Assembly: GCF_021497885.1 (NCBI RefSeq)
Contig: NZ_CP046523.1
Span: forward strand, 415,501 to 479,500
Length of the DNA stretch: 64,000 nt
Reading direction: 5' to 3'
From: Streptococcus oralis
Lineage (GTDB): Bacteria; Bacillota; Bacilli; Lactobacillales; Streptococcaceae
In this document: positions 55,346-64,000 of the stretch, piece by piece
Position numbering within the stretch: position 1 is the stretch's first letter
Layout: every line of letters begins with the position of its first letter
Translations under genes and position numbers: made by a program
Notes under the pieces: generated by a model
Told to the model about the DNA's origin: nothing
The model's input: the letters and a program-made list of their open reading frames with translations, nothing else
Database searches by the model: none

Positions 55346-56290
55346 ATGCCGATTCGAATTGATAAAAAATTACCAGCTGTGGAGATTTTAAGGACAGAAA
55401 ATATCTTTGTTATGGACGACCAACGGGCTGCTCATCAGGATATTCGCCCCTTGAAGATTTTGATTTTAAATCTCATGCCTCAAAAAATGGTAACAGAAAC
55501 GCAACTCTTACGGCATTTGGCTAATACCCCTTTGCAATTAGATATTGATTTCTTATATATGGAAACACACCGTTCCAAGACAACCCGTGCCGAACATATG
55601 GAAACCTTCTATAAGACCTTTCCAGAGGTCAAGGATGACTTTTTTGATGGAATGATTATCACAGGAGCACCAGTGGAGCACTTGCCTTTTGAGGAGGTGG
55701 ACTACTGGGAGGAGTTTAAACAGGTCATCGAATGGTCCAAGACGCATGTTTTTTCTACCCTGCATATCTGCTGGGGTGCTCAAGCAGGTCTTTATGCTCG
55801 CTATGGAGTTGAAAAACACCAGATGGAGCAGAAATTGTCAGGCATTTACCCGCAGGATACCTTGAAAGAGGGCCATCTTCTCTTTCGTGGTTTTGATGAT
55901 AGCTATGTAGCTCCCCATTCTCGTCATACAGAAATCTATAAGGAAGAGATACTAGGAAAAACCAATCTGGAAATCCTCTCTGAGGGAGAACAAGTCGGCG
56001 TTTCAATTTTAGCCAGTCGGGATCTTCGGGAGATTTATAGTTTTGGTCATTTAGAATATGACCGTGATACTCTAGCAAAAGAGTATTTTCGTGATTATGA
56101 GGCAGGACTTAATCCTCACATTCCAGAAAATTACTTCAAAAATGATGATGTGAATGAGACACCGTGTCTCTGTTGGTCTTCATCAGCTGCCCTCTTTTTC
56201 AGTAACTGGGTTAATTATGCTGTTTATCAGGAAACTCCCTTTGACTGGAAAAAGGTAGAGGACGATGCGGCTTCATTTGGATATTTATAA
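55346..56290 (+). CDS. metA: Homoserine O-acyltransferase MetA (acetyl-type)
   Basis: 314 residues, full MetA length. First step of methionine synthesis from homoserine. Catalytic Cys142 (HICWGAQAG) and His235-x-Glu237 (GHLEYD). The residue that sets acyl-donor choice, position 111, is Glu ([15 protein letters not shown]); Glu111 is reported to favour acetyl-CoA and Gly111 succinyl-CoA, so the enzyme is likely an O-acetyltransferase despite the common annotation as succinyltransferase. AGGAGGG precedes the ATG; DnaD follows after 8 bp. Confidence 0.93.
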   Translation: MPIRIDKKLPAVEILRTENIFVMDDQRAAHQDIRPLKILILNLMPQKMVTETQLLRHLANTPLQLDIDFLYMETHRSKTTRAEHMETFYKTFPEVKDDFFDGMIITGAPVEHLPFEEVDYWEEFKQVIEWSKTHVFSTLHICWGAQAGLYARYGVEKHQMEQKLSGIYPQDTLKEGHLLFRGFDDSYVAPHSRHTEIYKEEILGKTNLEILSEGEQVGVSILASRDLREIYSFGHLEYDRDTLAKEYFRDYEAGLNPHIPENYFKNDDVNETPCLCWSSSAALFFSNWVNYAVYQETPFDWKKVEDDAASFGYL

Positions 56291-56298
56291 GAGGAATT

Positions 56299-56976
56299 AT
56301 GACATATTTTGACGCTTTTAAATCAGGGAACTTGGTCTTGCCAAGTGCCCTGCTCTTGCATTTTAAGGAACTCTTTCCTTCCAGTGATGATTTTCTCGTC
56401 TGGCAATTTTTCTATCTACAAAATACATCTGCCTTGGATGAGCTGTCGCCAAGCCAAATCGCAGAAACTATTGGAAAAGAACTTTCAGATGTCAACCAAT
56501 CCATTTCAAATTTGACTGAAAATGGGCTACTACAATACCGAACGATTGAACTAAATGGGGAGATTGAGCTTATTTTTGATGCTAGTTTGGCTTTTGAACG
56601 CTTGGATAGCTTGCTGGACAGCCAAACTCCAGCTACAACTACCCCAAATCCGCAAAATCAATTGAAGGATTTGGTTGAGACTTTTCAGCAGGAATTGGGA
56701 CGCTTGCTAACGCCGTTTGAAATCGAAGATCTTTCCAAGACTGTCAAAGAAGACGGAATCAAGGCGGATTTGATCAAAGAAGCTCTCCGAGAGGCTGTTC
56801 TAAATGGCAAACCAAACTGGAAATATATTCAGGCTATCCTTCGGAATTGGCGCCATGAAGGCATCCAGTCTGTGGCCCAAGTGGAAGCTAAACGAGCTGA
56901 GAGAGAAGCAAACAATCCTAAACAAGTTCAAGCTTCAGCTGATTTTCTCGATGCCATGAATTTGTGGCAAGATTAG
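56299..56976 (+). CDS. dnaD: DnaD-like primosomal protein
   Basis: 225 residues. N-terminal winged-helix (LPSALLLHFKELFPSSDDFLVWQFFYLQ) and C-terminal DnaD/DnaB-II domain with the YIQAILRNWRHEGI signature. Loads the replicative helicase in Firmicutes. 8 bp after metA. Confidence 0.9.
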   Translation: MTYFDAFKSGNLVLPSALLLHFKELFPSSDDFLVWQFFYLQNTSALDELSPSQIAETIGKELSDVNQSISNLTENGLLQYRTIELNGEIELIFDASLAFERLDSLLDSQTPATTTPNPQNQLKDLVETFQQELGRLLTPFEIEDLSKTVKEDGIKADLIKEALREAVLNGKPNWKYIQAILRNWRHEGIQSVAQVEAKRAEREANNPKQVQASADFLDAMNLWQD

Positions 56977-57072
56977 TCGCTTGAAAAATCTTGAAAATTA
57001 GAGTAAGGTTTGCAAGCTCTTTATAAATATGATAAAATAATAGAAAATAAAATGAAAAAAGAGGTATGTGAA

Positions 57073-57831
57073 ATGTCACGTAAACCATTTATCGCTGGTA
57101 ACTGGAAAATGAACAAAAATCCAGAAGAAGCAAAAGCATTCGTTGAAGCCGTTGCATCAAAACTTCCTTCATCAGACCTTGTTGAAGCAGGTATCGCAGC
57201 TCCTGCTCTTGACTTGACAACTGTTCTTGCTGCTGCTAAAGGTTCAAACCTTAAAGTTGCTGCTCAAAACTGCTACTTTGAAAATGCAGGTGCTTTCACT
57301 GGTGAAACAAGCCCACAAGTTTTGAAAGAAATCGGTACAGACTACGTTGTTATCGGTCACTCAGAACGTCGTGACTACTTCCATGAAACTGACGAAGATA
57401 TCAACAAAAAAGCAAAAGCAATCTTTGCAAATGGTATGCTTCCAATCATCTGTTGTGGTGAGTCACTTGAAACTTACGAAGCTGGTAAAGCAGCTGAATT
57501 CGTAGGTGCTCAAGTATCTGCTGCTTTGGCAGGATTGACTGCTGAACAAGTTGCTGCATCAGTTATCGCTTATGAGCCAATCTGGGCTATCGGTACTGGT
57601 AAATCAGCTTCACAAGACGACGCACAAAAAATGTGTAAAGTGGTTCGTGACGTTGTAGCGGCTGACTTTGGTCAAGAAGTTGCTGACAAAGTTCGTGTTC
57701 AATACGGTGGTTCAGTTAAACCTGAAAACGTTGCTTCATACATGGCTTGCCCAGATGTGGATGGTGCCCTTGTTGGTGGAGCATCACTTGAAGCTGAAAG
57801 CTTCTTGGCATTGCTTGATTTTGTAAAATAA
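57073..57831 (+). CDS. tpiA: Triosephosphate isomerase
   Basis: 252 residues. Interconverts DHAP and G3P in glycolysis. Lys12 region GNWKMNKN, His in IGHSERR, catalytic Glu in [10 protein letters not shown], and loop 6/7 VQYGGSV. ATG 57073 has GAGGTATGTG upstream; a longer frame from 57010 lacks a site and crosses the -10. Strong codon bias of a highly expressed gene. Confidence 0.97.
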   Translation: MSRKPFIAGNWKMNKNPEEAKAFVEAVASKLPSSDLVEAGIAAPALDLTTVLAAAKGSNLKVAAQNCYFENAGAFTGETSPQVLKEIGTDYVVIGHSERRDYFHETDEDINKKAKAIFANGMLPIICCGESLETYEAGKAAEFVGAQVSAALAGLTAEQVAASVIAYEPIWAIGTGKSASQDDAQKMCKVVRDVVAADFGQEVADKVRVQYGGSVKPENVASYMACPDVDGALVGGASLEAESFLALLDFVK

Positions 57832-57847
57832 TCTAGGTTATTCCAGA

Positions 57848-57895
57848 CAGACAGTCGAAAGTACTAGGTGACTTTGACTGCCTGTCTTGTTTTTA
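57848..57895 (+). terminator. Terminator after tpiA
   Basis: AGACAGACAGTCGAAAGT pairs with ACTTTGACTGCCTGTCT around ACTAGGTG, followed by a T run. A long strong hairpin. Confidence 0.88.
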
Positions 57896-57952
57896 TTTGG
57901 GGCATTCTTGTGAAAGAGGGAGTTTTCTAGATTAGGAAAGTTCCTTAGGGAA

Positions 57953-57982
57953 AGAAAGGCGTGCGGATGCGCGCTCTTTTCT
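57953..57982 (+). terminator. GC-rich hairpin before the ABC exporter
   Basis: GCGTGC pairs with GCGCGC (one wobble) with extra AAAG/CTTTT flank, followed by TTTTCT. It is about 30 bp before the ABC exporter start, so it may be an attenuator or a terminator of read-through. Confidence 0.55.
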
Positions 57983-58010
57983 GTATCAAAAAGTTATGAA
58001 AGGAGGAGTT

Positions 58011-59747
58011 ATGCTCTATATTTGGTCTTATTTGAAAAAATATCCCAAGTGGTTATTCTTGGATTTCTTTGGAGCGGTTTTCTTTGTTATCGTCAATCTT
58101 GGACTGCCAACTGTTCTGGCTCGGATGATTGATGAAGGTGTGAATAAAGGGAATGAAGATCAGTTGTATGTTTGGGCTGCTATCATGCTGGTGATTATCC
58201 TATGTGGAACCTTGGGGCGTATAGTCTTGGCCTACGCAGCTAGCAAGCTGACGACCAATATGGTCAAGGATATGAGGGATGATCTCTATGCCAAATTACA
58301 AGAGTATTCTCATCATGAATATGAAAAGATAGGAGTATCATCACTGGTTACTCGTATCACCAGTGATGCCTTTGTTCTCATGCAGTTTGCAGAACAGACC
58401 TTAAAACTGGGTGTCATCACTCCCATGATGATGTTGTCTAGTATTTTAATGATCTTTTTGACCAGCCCGTCATTAGCTTGGATAGTAGCTTTTGCAGTAC
58501 CTTTCTTGGCTGTGGTGGTCATTTATGTTGCTATTAAAACTCGCCCTTTATCCGAGAAACAGCAGGCTACCTTAGACAAGATCAATCAATACGCTAGAGA
58601 AAATCTGATGGGACTCCGTGTCATTCGTGCCTTTGCTCGTGAGGAATTCCAAGAGGAACGCTTTGCAGGGCAAAATGCGGTCTATGCAGCTAATTCCAAT
58701 CGTCTGTTTAAACTAACTGGTTTAACGGAACCCTTGTTTGTTCAGATTATCATTGCCATGATAGTGGCTATTGTCTGGTTTGCTCTGGATCCTATCAAAC
58801 AAGGTTCTCTTCAAATTGGGGATCTGGTAGCCTTTATCGAATATAGTTTTCACGCTCTCTTGTCCTTCCTTTTTTTATCTAGCCTCTTCACCATGTACCC
58901 TCGTACAGCCGTTTCGAGTGAGCGCTTGAAAGAAGTCATGGAGATGCCAATCTCTATTGATCCAAATGAAGGAGGTGTTAGAGAGACAGCAACCCATGGC
59001 TATTTGAAATTTGAAAATGTCACCTTTGCCTATCCTGGTGAGACGGAGAATCCTGTTTTGCACAACATTTCGTTCTGCGCCAAACCAGGTGAAACCATTG
59101 CTTTTATCGGATCGACCGGATCTGGTAAGTCTTCTCTTGTGCAATTGATTCCTCGTTTTTACGATGTTACCCTTGGGAAAATCAAAGTAGATGGTGTCGA
59201 TGTGAGGGATTATCGACTTAAGTCTCTCCGTAAAAAGATTGGTTTTATTCCACAGAAGGCCTTACTCTTTACTGGAACCATCGCTGAGAATATTCGCTAT
59301 GGGAAAGAAGACGCTAGTTCTGCAGACTTAAATCAGGCAGCAGACGTGGCGCAAGCCAAAGAGTTTATCGATAGCCGAGACGAAGGCTTTGCGACCCATC
59401 TAGCTGAAGGCGGAAGCAATCTTTCTGGAGGACAGAAACAACGCCTATCAATTGCCAGAGCGGTTATAAAGAATCCTGATATCTATATTTTTGACGATTC
59501 CTTTTCAGCCCTGGACTATCGTACGGATGCCGTTTTACGTCGTCGTCTCAAGGAAGTAACACAGAATGCAACGGTTTTAATTGTCGCTCAACGTGTCGGA
59601 ACCATCATGGATGCGGATCAGATCATCGTTCTTGATAAGGGGGAAATCGTGGGTCGCGGTCGCCATGAGGAATTGATGGAAACCAATGACATCTATCGTG
59701 AAATTGCTGAGTCGCAGTTGAAAAATGCATCTCTAACAGAAGAATAG
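58011..59747 (+). CDS. Heterodimeric ABC exporter, degenerate-site half
   Basis: 578 residues. Type I exporter: six helices (1-310), then the NBD with Walker A GSTGSGKSS, signature LSGGQKQR, Walker B IYIFDDSFSALD. The catalytic Glu of the Walker B is Asp and the H-loop His is Gln (VAQRVG), as in the degenerate-site partner of TM287/288-type exporters. ATG 58011 has AAAGGAGGAG before it; the earlier ATG at 57996 is inside that site. It pairs with the next gene, 8 bp on. Confidence 0.9.
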   Translation: MLYIWSYLKKYPKWLFLDFFGAVFFVIVNLGLPTVLARMIDEGVNKGNEDQLYVWAAIMLVIILCGTLGRIVLAYAASKLTTNMVKDMRDDLYAKLQEYSHHEYEKIGVSSLVTRITSDAFVLMQFAEQTLKLGVITPMMMLSSILMIFLTSPSLAWIVAFAVPFLAVVVIYVAIKTRPLSEKQQATLDKINQYARENLMGLRVIRAFAREEFQEERFAGQNAVYAANSNRLFKLTGLTEPLFVQIIIAMIVAIVWFALDPIKQGSLQIGDLVAFIEYSFHALLSFLFLSSLFTMYPRTAVSSERLKEVMEMPISIDPNEGGVRETATHGYLKFENVTFAYPGETENPVLHNISFCAKPGETIAFIGSTGSGKSSLVQLIPRFYDVTLGKIKVDGVDVRDYRLKSLRKKIGFIPQKALLFTGTIAENIRYGKEDASSADLNQAADVAQAKEFIDSRDEGFATHLAEGGSNLSGGQKQRLSIARAVIKNPDIYIFDDSFSALDYRTDAVLRRRLKEVTQNATVLIVAQRVGTIMDADQIIVLDKGEIVGRGRHEELMETNDIYREIAESQLKNASLTEE

Positions 59748-59755
59748 GAGGAAAT

Positions 59756-61537
59756 ATGAAAACACAATCTAGTTTAGCTCGTTTGTGGAGTTATTTAAAA
59801 GCTTACCGTTTTTCTGTCTTCTTTGCAGTCTTTCTAAAAGTTTTGAGTGTGGTCATGAGTGTCTTGGAGCCTTTTGTCTTGGGGCTGGCCATTACGGAGT
59901 TGACAAAAAACCTCTTAGACATGGCTAAGGGCCTTTCAGGTGCTGGTATCAATACTGGCTACATCGGAACTGTTTTAATCATTTACCTCTTTAGAGGTCT
60001 CTTGTATGAACTTGGTTCTTATTATTCCAACTATTTCATGACCAATGCGGTCCAGTCCATGACTCAGGATCTGCGAAATGAAATGACCGAGAAAATCAAT
60101 CGTATCCCAGTATCTTTCTTTGACAAACACCAGTTTGGTGATTTATTGGGACGATTTACCAGTGACGTTGAGACAGTGTCCAACGCTCTTCAACAGTCTT
60201 TCCTACAAATTGTCAATGCTGTTCTAACGATTGTTCTCGTCATGGGAATGGTTTTATACTTGAACTTTCAACTGGCTATAGTGGTGATTCTATCCATTCC
60301 AGTGACCTATTTTGGTGCCAGAAGCATCCTGAAACGTTCTCAGCCTTATTTTAAAGAGCAGGCGGCTATTTTAGGACGGATGAATGGCTATGTGCAGGAA
60401 AATCTTACAGGTTTTAATGTCTTGAAACTCTACGGTCGTGAGGAATCCTCTCATAAAGAATTTTCTAAGATTACAGACGACCTCCAACGTGTTGGCTTTA
60501 AAGCCAGCTTTATCTCTGGGCTCATGATGCCAGCCCTTCATGCTGTATCGGACTTGACCTATCTGATCGTTGCAGTTCTTGGTGGTTTGCAAGTGATTGC
60601 GGGTCGCTTGACAGTGGGGAATATGCAGGCCTTTGTTCAGTACGTTTGGCAGGTCAGCCAGCCTATCCAAAACATCACACAACTTGCGGGTCAAATGCAA
60701 AGTGCTAAGTCTTCGCTAGACCGCATCTTCGAGATCTTGGATGAGACAGAGGAAGTCAAGGGAGAAGAACTCGAAATCCTTGAACCCTTAACAGGTCAGG
60801 TGACCTTCCAACATGTTGACTTCCAGTATGTTGAAAACAAACCATTGATTCGAGACTTTAATCTAGAAGTTCAACCGGGAGAGATGGTGGCGATTGTTGG
60901 TCCTACTGGAGCTGGTAAGACGACCTTGATCAATCTGCTTATGCGCTTTTACGATGTCACAGCAGGCGCAATCTTGGTTGACGGGCAGGATATTCGCCAG
61001 TTGTCACGTCAAGACTATCGCCGTCAGTTTGGGATGGTCTTGCAGGATGCTTGGCTATATGAAGGTACGATCAAAGAAAACCTACGTTTTGGAAATCTTG
61101 ACGCCAGTGACGAGGAAATAATAGAAGCTGCCAAAGCAGCAAATGTAGACCACTTTATCCGAACTCTTCCTGGCGGTTACAACATGGAGATGAACCAAGA
61201 GTCAAGCAATATTTCCCTCGGGCAAAAACAACTTTTGACCATCGCGCGTGCCCTCCTAGCCAATCCTAAAATTCTCATTCTGGATGAAGCAACTTCCTCT
61301 GTTGACACCCGTTTGGAACTCTTGATTCAAAAAGCCATGAAACGCTTGATGAAGGGAAGAACCAGCTTTGTTATCGCTCACCGTCTCTCTACCATTCAAG
61401 AAGCAGACAAGATTCTCGTTCTTAAGGATGGACAGATTATTGAGCAGGGAAATCATGAAAGCTTGCTCCAAGCAAAAGGTTTTTATTATGACCTGTATCA
61501 AAGCCAATTTTCAAGTAAATCCGAGCAAGTCGGCTAA
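59756..61537 (+). CDS. Heterodimeric ABC exporter, consensus-Walker half
   Basis: 593 residues. Six helices (1-330) and an NBD with Walker A GPTGAGKTT, Walker B ILILDEATSSVD and H-loop IAHRLST, all canonical, but a signature of NISLGQKQ (LGQ, not SGGQ). In a heterodimer this imperfect signature completes the degenerate site with the first subunit and leaves one consensus site. Drug or peptide export is likely; I cannot tell which named pair (LmrCD, EfrAB, SatAB types) is closest. Confidence 0.9.
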   Translation: MKTQSSLARLWSYLKAYRFSVFFAVFLKVLSVVMSVLEPFVLGLAITELTKNLLDMAKGLSGAGINTGYIGTVLIIYLFRGLLYELGSYYSNYFMTNAVQSMTQDLRNEMTEKINRIPVSFFDKHQFGDLLGRFTSDVETVSNALQQSFLQIVNAVLTIVLVMGMVLYLNFQLAIVVILSIPVTYFGARSILKRSQPYFKEQAAILGRMNGYVQENLTGFNVLKLYGREESSHKEFSKITDDLQRVGFKASFISGLMMPALHAVSDLTYLIVAVLGGLQVIAGRLTVGNMQAFVQYVWQVSQPIQNITQLAGQMQSAKSSLDRIFEILDETEEVKGEELEILEPLTGQVTFQHVDFQYVENKPLIRDFNLEVQPGEMVAIVGPTGAGKTTLINLLMRFYDVTAGAILVDGQDIRQLSRQDYRRQFGMVLQDAWLYEGTIKENLRFGNLDASDEEIIEAAKAANVDHFIRTLPGGYNMEMNQESSNISLGQKQLLTIARALLANPKILILDEATSSVDTRLELLIQKAMKRLMKGRTSFVIAHRLSTIQEADKILVLKDGQIIEQGNHESLLQAKGFYYDLYQSQFSSKSEQVG

Positions 61538-61686
61538 TTAAAACTGCCCAGACTATTCTTAAATTATCAGTCTATTACAACTTTTCTCAGATAGTACATT
61601 TTCCTTGATATCATTTTCTGGTAGTAGTATACTTGTATTATAGCTACTGTGAAGTGGTTATAAAAAAATGAAAAGAGGTAAGAAAT

Positions 61687-62205
61687 ATGGTTGAATTGAA
61701 AAAAGAAGCAGTAAAAGACGTTACAACATTATCTAAAACAGCGCCAGTAGCATTGGCAAAAACAAAGGAAGTATTGAACCAAGCAGTAGCGGACTTGTAT
61801 GTGGCTCACATTGCCCTTCACCAAGTTCACTGGTATATGCGTGGTCGTGGTTTCCTCGTATGGCATCCAAAAATGGATGAATACATGGATAGCCTTGATG
61901 GCTATCTTGACGAAATCAGTGAACGTTTGATCACCCTTGGTGGAAAACCTTATTCAACTTTGACAGAATTCCTTCAACACAGTGAAATCGAAGAAGAAGA
62001 AGGAGAATTCCGTAACGTTGAAGAAAGCTTGGAACGTGTTCTAGCGATTTATCGCTACCTCATCGCTCTTTTCCAAAATGCTTTGGATGTGACTGATGAA
62101 GAAGGTGATGATGTTACAAACGATATCTTTGTTGGTGCTAAGGCTGAACTTGAAAAAACAGTTTGGATGATTGCAGCAGAACTTGGACAAGCTCCTGGTT
62201 TGTAA
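61687..62205 (+). CDS. dpr: Dps-like peroxide-resistance ferritin Dpr
   Basis: 172 residues. Dps family with the inter-subunit ferroxidase ligands [31 protein letters not shown]. Stores iron and blocks the Fenton reaction, important in an H2O2-producing streptococcus. GAGGTAAGA lies before the ATG. Own promoter and terminator on each side. Confidence 0.95.
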   Translation: MVELKKEAVKDVTTLSKTAPVALAKTKEVLNQAVADLYVAHIALHQVHWYMRGRGFLVWHPKMDEYMDSLDGYLDEISERLITLGGKPYSTLTEFLQHSEIEEEEGEFRNVEESLERVLAIYRYLIALFQNALDVTDEEGDDVTNDIFVGAKAELEKTVWMIAAELGQAPGL

Positions 62206-62271
62206 GATATAGTTGCTACCCCTTTTATCATGAGGTGCTTGATAAGTGCCTATGATCAATCATCTTTTAAA

Positions 62272-62307
62272 AGTCATGTAACTGTAAAAAGTTGCATGAT
62301 TTTTTGT
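62272..62307 (+). terminator. Terminator after dpr
   Basis: GTCATGTAAC pairs with GTTGCATGAT-type arm (one wobble) around a short loop, followed by T5. Confidence 0.82.
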
Positions 62308-62414
62308 CTGCTGGACTTAGGACACATTGTCAAAAGTAGGATTTTACGGTATAATAGTTGCTGTTCGAGAAATTTTGATTTTCAAAGAATAGTGAAATGT
62401 TATAAGGAGAACCT

Positions 62415-62753
62415 ATGAACAATTTACCAAATTGCCCAAAATGTAATTCAGAATATGTCTACGAAGACGGAAGTCTCTTGGTCTGCCCAGAGTGTGCCTA
62501 TGAGTGGAACCCTGCAGAAGTTGCAGAAGTAGAAGAAGGTGTTGTTGCTATCGATGCCAATGGAAATAAATTGGCTGACGGCGATACTGTAACCCTTATC
62601 AAGGACTTGAAAGTAAAAGGTGCGCCAAAGGATTTGAAACAAGGGACTCGCGTTAAAAATATCCGTATCGTAGAAGGTGACCACAATATCGACTGTAAGA
62701 TTGATGGTTTTGGAGCTATGAAACTCAAGTCAGAGTTTGTTAAGAAAATCTAG
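62415..62753 (+). CDS. PhnA-family zinc-ribbon protein
   Basis: 112 residues. N-terminal zinc ribbon (CPKC at 7-10 and CPEC at 24-27) and the PhnA C-terminal domain ([26 protein letters not shown]). Despite the name, streptococcal members are not tied to phosphonate use. AAGGAG precedes the ATG; the next gene starts 2 bp after the stop. Confidence 0.9.
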   Translation: MNNLPNCPKCNSEYVYEDGSLLVCPECAYEWNPAEVAEVEEGVVAIDANGNKLADGDTVTLIKDLKVKGAPKDLKQGTRVKNIRIVEGDHNIDCKIDGFGAMKLKSEFVKKI

Positions 62754-62755
62754 CC

Positions 62756-63379
62756 ATGAAACTGAATTATAAATTTATCTTTTATAGTCGTGTGCTCTTG
62801 TTCTTAGCGGCATTTACAGGAGTTTATTTAGAGATTACCAAGCACGGTGGCTTTGGAATGCTCCTTTACTACACAGTATTGTCCAATCTTTTGGTAACGA
62901 TTTTCACGGGTTATCTGCTTCGTGTTATGAGTCGCTCAGGTGAAAATTGGCAAAGTCCGACCTTGCTTCGTCTCAAGGGTGGCGTTACCATGAGTATCAT
63001 GATTACCTGTGTGATTTACCATTTTATGCTTGCTCCGATTGCGACAGATTTTTACCGTGTGGAAAATTTCCTTTGTCACTATATCGTTCCACTCTGGTTT
63101 TTAGCAGACACCCTCTTCTTTGATAAACAGGGTCAATACAAGATCTGGGATCCAGTCTTGTGGACTATCTTGCCCTTGGTTTATATGATTTTTGCCTTGT
63201 TCAATGGCTTGGTCTTAAAACTCAATATTCCGAATTCCAAGGACAATCCCTTCCCTTATTTCTTTTTAAATGTGAACAAGGGTTGGGACGTGGTTATCAA
63301 ATGGTGTTTGATCATTTTTGCGGCGTATATGGTTGCAGGCTTTATCTTCTATCTGATCAAGCAAATCAAGCGAAAATAG
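62756..63379 (+). CDS. Pr6Pr-family membrane protein
   Basis: 207 residues with about six hydrophobic helices (7-27, 34-54, 75-95, 105-120, 130-150 and 180-203). Resembles the FAR-17a/AIG1-type and Pr6Pr group of six-helix proteins of unknown role. Two bases after the PhnA-like gene, so probably co-transcribed. Confidence 0.72.
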   Translation: MKLNYKFIFYSRVLLFLAAFTGVYLEITKHGGFGMLLYYTVLSNLLVTIFTGYLLRVMSRSGENWQSPTLLRLKGGVTMSIMITCVIYHFMLAPIATDFYRVENFLCHYIVPLWFLADTLFFDKQGQYKIWDPVLWTILPLVYMIFALFNGLVLKLNIPNSKDNPFPYFFLNVNKGWDVVIKWCLIIFAAYMVAGFIFYLIKQIKRK

Positions 63380-63491
63380 TCTTCCTATTAGGAAAGTTAG
63401 GACGGAGTCTCTAGTTCAATCGGGCTCCTTCTTTTCTTGCCATCTTCCTTTTAAAAGGATCAACAGTGAGAAATATACAGAAAGAAAATCC

Positions 63492-64000
63492 ATGAAACAA
63501 TATTTAGAACGGGCTAGTATTTTGGCCCTCTCCCTCGTTTTGATTACCTCCTTTTCCATCTCAAGTGCTCTGCCAGCTATGTTTGACTACTATCAAGGCT
63601 ACCCCAAAGAACAAATCGAGCTCTTGGTCAGCCTTCCTTCTTTTGGAATTATGATTATGCTGGTTTTAAATGGTTTTTTGGAGCGGTTGTTTCCTGAGCG
63701 ACTTCAGATTAGTCTAGGACTTCTCATCCTTTCTATCGGTGGAACAGCCCCCTTCTGGTATCAGGATTATAACTTTGTCTTTGCGATGCGGATTTTATTT
63801 GGCTTGGGTGTGGGGATGATCAATGCCAAGGCCATTTCTATCATCAGTGAACGCTATCATGGAAAGACACGAATCCAGATGTTGGGTCTTCGAGGATCGG
63901 CAGAAGTTGTCGGGGCGTCGATTTTGACTCTGGTGGTTGGTCAGCTCTTACCCTTGGGATGGACAGTGACCTTCTTGGCCTACAGTGCGGGATTTTTAGT
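63492..64000 (+). CDS. MFS transporter, N-terminal part (cut by window end)
   Basis: 170 codons open to the end of the window. About five membrane helices in the visible part. MKQYLERASILALSLVL begins it, and RILFGLGVGMINAKAI at around residue 100 is a typical MFS helix 4 segment. Substrate unknown. AGAAAG lies about eight bases before the ATG. Not closed by a stop here. Confidence 0.82.
   Translation, partial: MKQYLERASILALSLVLITSFSISSALPAMFDYYQGYPKEQIELLVSLPSFGIMIMLVLNGFLERLFPERLQISLGLLILSIGGTAPFWYQDYNFVFAMRILFGLGVGMINAKAISIISERYHGKTRIQMLGLRGSAEVVGASILTLVVGQLLPLGWTVTFLAYSAGFL

Noticed and set aside
1..64000. CRISPR array, tRNA or rRNA genes, insertion sequences, BOX or RUP repeats
   Set aside because: I scanned for repeat arrays with regular spacers, tRNA CCA/cloverleaf patterns, transposase motifs and the common pneumococcal repeats and saw none that I could support.

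Overview
The window looks like chromosome of a mitis-group Streptococcus (S. mitis, S. oralis or S. pneumoniae relatives). The evidence is low-to-moderate GC, AGGAGG ribosome sites, TTGACA/TATAAT promoters, and a gene set I recognise from that group: psaBCA-tpx-psaR, pepO, msmK, rel-dtd, TCS01 next to thrS, recJ, RNase J2, estA, uvrC, pepV, brnQ, ldcB, rplKA, apt, metA, tpiA and dpr. As I remember the pneumococcal map, the order here is a mosaic of blocks. In particular psaR sits directly behind tpx, as in S. gordonii-type loci, so I would not call it S. pneumoniae itself.

Layout. 1-5.3 kb: end of Mini-RNase III, a PucR-like regulator, the shared sugar-ABC ATPase msmK with a cre-like site, the stringent factor rel and dtd. 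5.3-9.7 kb, minus strand: the manganese transporter psaBCA, thiol peroxidase and its Mn regulator psaR, with a palindromic operator overlapping the psaB -35. 9.8-15.1 kb: pepO, a metallo-beta-lactamase-fold hydrolase, an alpha/beta hydrolase, and a membrane flavin-reductase-like protein with its TetR regulator and two matching inverted repeats. 15.4-20 kb: the TCS01 two-component system, then a T-box-controlled P-loop kinase-thrS operon. 20-23 kb: a phosphoesterase, an Rrf2 regulator and a DUF218 membrane protein.

23.2-29.5 kb is an accessory segment bounded by two look-alike terminators. It holds a nucleotidyltransferase, a VOC protein, decayed DNA, an MFS-ROK pair, an AbrB-ABC transporter operon and gene fragments. 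29.5-40.2 kb is housekeeping: a polar amino acid ABC transporter, recJ, RNase J2, estA, a secreted matrixin-like protease and uvrC. 40.2-43.6 kb carries an AT-rich two-gene insertion, an HNH nuclease followed by an SMC/OLD-like ATPase. It lies between a truncated metallophosphoesterase start, still overlapping the end of uvrC, and a complete metallophosphoesterase. This pair resembles Septu (PtuA/PtuB) anti-phage modules but has the reverse gene order and a much longer nuclease; it is the best candidate for an undescribed system here.

44.5-64 kb: a lipoprotein, nitroreductase, pepV, small tRNA and DNA quality-control proteins, brnQ, an M42 aminopeptidase, a HIT protein, ldcB, rplK-rplA with L1-site-like RNA folds, a frameshifted acetyltransferase, apt, metA (with the acetyl-CoA-type Glu111), dnaD, tpiA, a heterodimeric ABC exporter with one degenerate ATP site, dpr, a PhnA-like protein, a Pr6Pr membrane protein and the start of an MFS transporter running off the end.
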